A stretch of DNA of 6,729 nt, taken from Sutterella sp. UBA4713 (GTDB lineage Bacteria > Pseudomonadota > Gammaproteobacteria > Burkholderiales > Burkholderiaceae_F). Position 1 is the first letter of the stretch. The number at the start of each line of letters is the position of its first letter. The stretch is taken from assembly GCA_002404465.1 (NCBI GenBank), contig DHJT01000006.1:405-7133 (forward strand). The letters run 5' to 3'. A program made the translations under genes and the position numbers. The notes under the pieces are model-generated. The model saw only the letters and a list, made by a program, of their open reading frames with translations. It had not been told where the DNA came from and ran no database searches. Below are positions 6,465-6,729 of the stretch, in pieces.

Positions 6465-6486
6465 GGTCGGGGTTTTTGACCCGAGG
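6461..6486 (-). promoter_or_regulatory. Leader hairpin covering the spoT Shine-Dalgarno site
   Basis: In the minus-strand RNA CCTCGGGTC (6486-6478) can pair with GACCGAGG (6468-6461), giving eight pairs with one bulged base and a 9-nt A/C loop. The 3' arm contains GAGG of the spoT ribosome binding site, and the ATG follows 6 nt later. No U-tract follows, so it is not a terminator of rpoZ. It could restrain spoT translation, but regulation is inferred only from structure. Confidence 0.45.
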
Positions 6487-6496
6487 GCTTTCACTG

Positions 6497-6519
6497 GGTG
6501 TCTGATTTCTCGCGACACC
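6497..6519 (-). other. Second hairpin in the rpoZ-spoT intergenic region
   Basis: GGTGTC (6514-6519 on the minus strand) and GACACC (6497-6502) form a perfect 6-bp stem with an 11-nt loop, 15 nt after the rpoZ stop codon. No T-run follows. It may be a processing or mRNA-stability element in a shared rpoZ-spoT transcript. Confidence 0.35.
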
Positions 6520-6534
6520 GAAAAACGCCTGTTT

Positions 6535-6729
6535 TCAGGAGACGCGCTCAAGCATTTCTCGACCGATAAAGCCCTGTTCGATTTCGCGCAGAGCAATGAC
6601 GGTGTACTTGTCCTTTGTATCAACCTTCGGGGCATGTCCTTGGGCGAGCATGCGCGCACGGTAGGTTGCGCAAAGAACCAGTTCGAAGCGGTTTGTCACC
6701 TTTTTCAGGCAATCTTCAACAGTAATACG
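6535..6729 (-). CDS. rpoZ: RNA polymerase omega subunit, start just outside window
   Basis: The frame reading leftward from the window end encodes 64 residues beginning RITVEDCLKKVTNRFELVLC and ending GREMLERVS, with stop TGA at 6537-6535. Omega usually starts MARITVEDC, so probably only two codons (Met and Ala) are missing. Omega binds the beta-prime subunit and assists assembly of RNA polymerase; in some proteobacteria it also forms part of a ppGpp binding site, which fits its pairing with spoT. The conserved TYRARMLAQGH and VIALREIEQG segments match betaproteobacterial omega, as does the short total length of about 66 residues. The gammaproteobacterial protein has a longer C-terminal tail. 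The gene lies 80 bp upstream of spoT on the same strand. Confidence 0.95.
   Translation of the reverse strand, partial: RITVEDCLKKVTNRFELVLCATYRARMLAQGHAPKVDTKDKYTVIALREIEQGFIGREMLERVS

Noticed and set aside
6390..6659. 89-residue minus-strand open frame across the rpoZ-spoT junction
   Set aside because: It overlaps rpoZ and the spoT start in a different frame; the rpoZ frame matches the omega subunit closely, so this one is a shadow.
1..6729. CRISPR arrays, tRNA or rRNA genes and insertion sequences
   Set aside because: No regularly spaced repeats, no cloverleaf-like or rRNA-like stretch, and no transposase motif or long terminal inverted repeat were seen on either strand.

Overview
The window looks like chromosomal DNA from a betaproteobacterium, most likely the order Burkholderiales and possibly a gut-associated Sutterellaceae-type member. 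The best evidence is the short omega subunit (64 visible residues, ending in GREMLERVS), with the beta-type stretch NRFELVLCATYRARMLAQGH instead of the longer gamma-type tail. It is followed directly by a bifunctional spoT, the rpoZ-spoT order found in proteobacteria. A cysteine-free type-B ribosomal protein L31 fits as well. The family-level guess rests partly on the presence of an AAA-ATPase-like/PD-(D/E)XK protein, a family I recall as abundant in gut bacteria, so it is tentative.

Layout: positions 1-1266 (+) hold the 3' part of a large AAA-ATPase-like/PD-(D/E)XK protein whose start lies before the window. A strong hairpin terminator at about 1301-1360 separates it from the convergent rpmE2 gene (1378-1665, -). 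Positions 1666-1908 hold a plausible rpmE2 promoter, small leader hairpins, and a terminator-like hairpin for the gene upstream. Positions 1909-4003 (-) hold a two-gene unit: an ABC/OLD-type AAA ATPase (2618-4003), then an overlapping small protein with a TOPRIM-like pattern (1909-2625). A short region (4004-4153) carries a candidate promoter and an 11-bp direct repeat. Then come spoT (4154-6454, -), an 80-bp intergenic region with two hairpins, and rpoZ (6535-6729, -), which runs off the window just before its start codon. No gene-free stretch exceeds 300 bases.

How the genes relate: rpoZ and spoT are housekeeping genes linked to the stringent response, probably cotranscribed. The ATPase/TOPRIM-like pair downstream is the accessory part. 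Its organisation (sensor-like ABC ATPase plus a small predicted metal-dependent nuclease, translationally coupled) recalls anti-phage pairs such as PARIS (AriA/AriB) and the fused OLD nucleases. The small protein does not obviously belong to the AriB family, so I treat the pair as an uncharacterised candidate defence or toxin-antitoxin-like module. All family assignments come from reading motifs and from memory; no database was searched.
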